From Bacteroidia bacterium (GTDB taxonomy: Bacteria > Bacteroidota > Bacteroidia > B-17B0 > Aurantibacillaceae), in assembly GCA_016787705.1 (NCBI GenBank), contig JAEUTP010000023.1:1-64000 (forward strand): a DNA stretch of 64,000 bases, in the 5' to 3' direction. Shown one piece after another: positions 63,094-64,000 of this stretch. Position 1 is the first letter of the stretch. Each line of letters starts with the position of its first letter. The notes under the pieces are model-generated. The model saw only the letters and a list, made by a program, of their open reading frames with translations. It ran no database searches and was not told the DNA's origin. The position numbers and the translations under genes were made by a program.

Positions 63094-63291
63094 TTACTTC
63101 TCGATTGCGCCGATCTGTAATTTTTGCTTGTAAGCTGCTTTAATGATCTCTTCGCGACGACGAACAGATGGTTTTGTAAATTTAGTACGCTCGCGTAATT
63201 GTTTAACTACACCAGTTTTTTCGAATTTCTTCTTGTACTTTTTTAAGGCTTTCTCAATGTTATCGCCTTCTTTAATTTGAACTATTAGCAT
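63094..63291 (-). CDS. rpsU: 30S ribosomal protein S21
   Basis: 65 residues from ATG 63291 (MLIVQIKEGDNIEKALKKYKKKFEK); a longer in-frame start would add an unsupported N-terminus. The basic, helical sequence with KPSVRRREEIIKAAYKQKL is diagnostic of bS21, a small-subunit protein at the anti-Shine-Dalgarno region. In Bacteroidota, where bS21, bS6 and bS18 help sequester the 16S 3' end, this fits the lack of SD sites seen here. It has its own -7 box and terminator. Confidence 0.95.
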   Translation of the reverse strand: MLIVQIKEGDNIEKALKKYKKKFEKTGVVKQLRERTKFTKPSVRRREEIIKAAYKQKLQIGAIEK

Positions 63292-63321
63292 TTTTTTAGT
63301 CTGTTTATTATTTAAGAGGTG

Positions 63322-63329
63322 CAAATATA
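63322..63329 (-). promoter_or_regulatory. TAnnTTTG -7 box for rpsU
   Basis: The minus strand reads TATATTTG, an exact match. The start point would be near 63315, giving a leader of about 24 bases to ATG 63291. Confidence 0.5.
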
Positions 63330-63419
63330 ATGAATTTTTCAAATACCCTAAAATATTTTTTCGGGCTTTTTCATGCTTTTACGTGGCAAATACCCTAAAT
63401 TTACTGTTTTCCTTAATTT

Positions 63420-64000
63420 ATGCAAAAAGACAGCTTCTTAAAGTTTAAAAATGTAATAAAAAAGTCTGCAAACATTGTTATTACAACACATTGGAGCCCC
63501 GATGGCGATGCTATGGGAAGCAGTTTGGCCCTGTATAATTACCTTTTAAAGCTTAAAAAAAAGGTAAAAGTGGTAGTTCCGAATGCTTATCCTGAGTTTT
63601 TGAACTGGCTACCTGGCAATAACCAGGTAATTATTCATCAAAAAAATGAAGCTAAAGTAGAAAAACTGGTAAAAGCTGCAGATCTTATTTTTACACTCGA
63701 TTTTAACTCATTTAAGCGTATAGAAAAATTGGGAGAATTGCTGGCAAAGGCCTCTGCTCCTATTGTAATGATAGATCATCATCAGCAACCTGATAAATAT
63801 GCGAAGTATTATTTTCACGATATAGCGGCTTGTAGCACTTGTGAATTAATTTATGAGCTGATTGTGGGAATGGGCGGAAAGATACTTATCGATAAAAAAA
63901 TCGCTTCCTGTTTGTATACAGGCTTAATGACCGATACAGGCTCTTTCCGCTACCCAAGTGTTACAGCAAAAACGCACCTTGTAGTTTCTGAACTTTTAAA
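63420..64000 (+). CDS. nrnA: DHH-family phosphoesterase (NrnA-like), partial
   Basis: ATG 63420 opens a frame with no stop before the window end; about 193 codons are visible. The sequence starts MQKDSFLKFKNVIKKS and shows DHH-family motifs: THWSPDGDAMGSSLALY (motif I with aspartates), LIFTLDFNSFKRI, and IVMIDHHQQPDKYAKYY (the DHH itself, about residue 120), then GLMTDTGSFRYPSV. This matches NrnA-type enzymes that degrade short oligoribonucleotides and dephosphorylate pAp. The C-terminal DHHA1 domain lies beyond the window. A TAAATTTA box at 63396-63403 is a weak promoter candidate. Confidence 0.88.
   Translation, partial: MQKDSFLKFKNVIKKSANIVITTHWSPDGDAMGSSLALYNYLLKLKKKVKVVVPNAYPEFLNWLPGNNQVIIHQKNEAKVEKLVKAADLIFTLDFNSFKRIEKLGELLAKASAPIVMIDHHQQPDKYAKYYFHDIAACSTCELIYELIVGMGGKILIDKKIASCLYTGLMTDTGSFRYPSVTAKTHLVVSELL

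Overview
The window reads as chromosome of a Bacteroidota bacterium in the broad Flavobacteriales/Sphingobacteriales range. The DNA is AT-rich. Six secreted proteins end in type IX secretion (T9SS) type-A sorting domains, and the T9SS regulator PorX is encoded here. An ECF sigma/FecR/TonB-receptor set is present. Promoter-like TAnnTTTG boxes precede several genes, Shine-Dalgarno signals are scarce, and the SRP RNA is short. I see no tRNA, rRNA, CRISPR array, transposase or integrase.

Region by region. 1-3160 is accessory-looking: a perfect 46-bp palindrome, an S41 peptidase gene that seems to have lost its 5' end, an attC-like inverted repeat, a secreted HExxH peptidase with an Ig-like tail, and two small genes. 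3285-7473 (+) carries a WG-repeat lipoprotein overlapping a T9SS-exported propeller, a TfoX-N protein, a YwqK/MORN-like protein and a membrane protein. 7497-12166 (-) holds two paralogous TPR-TM-SpoIIE phosphatases separated by a 70-bp tandem repeat built from the 3' end of one of them. 12294-15989 (+) has a membrane dipeptidase, a T9SS leucine-rich protein, a small membrane protein and two lipoproteins, one only 54 residues long.

15990-24856 (-) is probably one co-directional unit: ECF sigma, FecR, STN-type TonB receptor, beta-barrel and three T9SS-exported proteins. It looks like surface signalling coupled to secretion of its own cargo. 25062-29238 (-) has a thioredoxin-fold protein, a serine hydrolase, an APC permease and an M23 peptidase divergent from alaS-proC (+). 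Then come sodA-like, a 1593-residue modular T9SS protein, a porin-like protein and pcm (all -). 40607-45469 (+) is a surface-polysaccharide/polyprenyl run (MocA oxidoreductase, lipoprotein, priming glycosyltransferase, UbiA-like prenyltransferase, SanA-like protein). A SiaC-like phosphoprotein follows, a plausible partner for the SpoIIE phosphatases.

46244-49067 (-) is porX-tsaE-OMP, divergent from an HD-domain phosphohydrolase. Then come a DPP III-like lipoprotein and a TPR/PD40/SPOR-like envelope protein (+), and a minus-strand run with a GldM-C-like protein, a beta-barrel, SpoIID, lpxB and surE. The right end has a YugP-like zinc peptidase, the SRP RNA gene, a second ECF sigma factor, hpf, xerC/D, rpsU and the start of nrnA (cut by the window end).

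Intergenic regions carry at least five different inverted-repeat families. No complete novel defence or mobile system is visible. The best leads are the sigma/FecR/TonB-T9SS unit, the cassette-like left end, the gene-end-derived tandem repeat, the SpoIIE/SiaC set, and the rpsU terminator placed against the xerC start.
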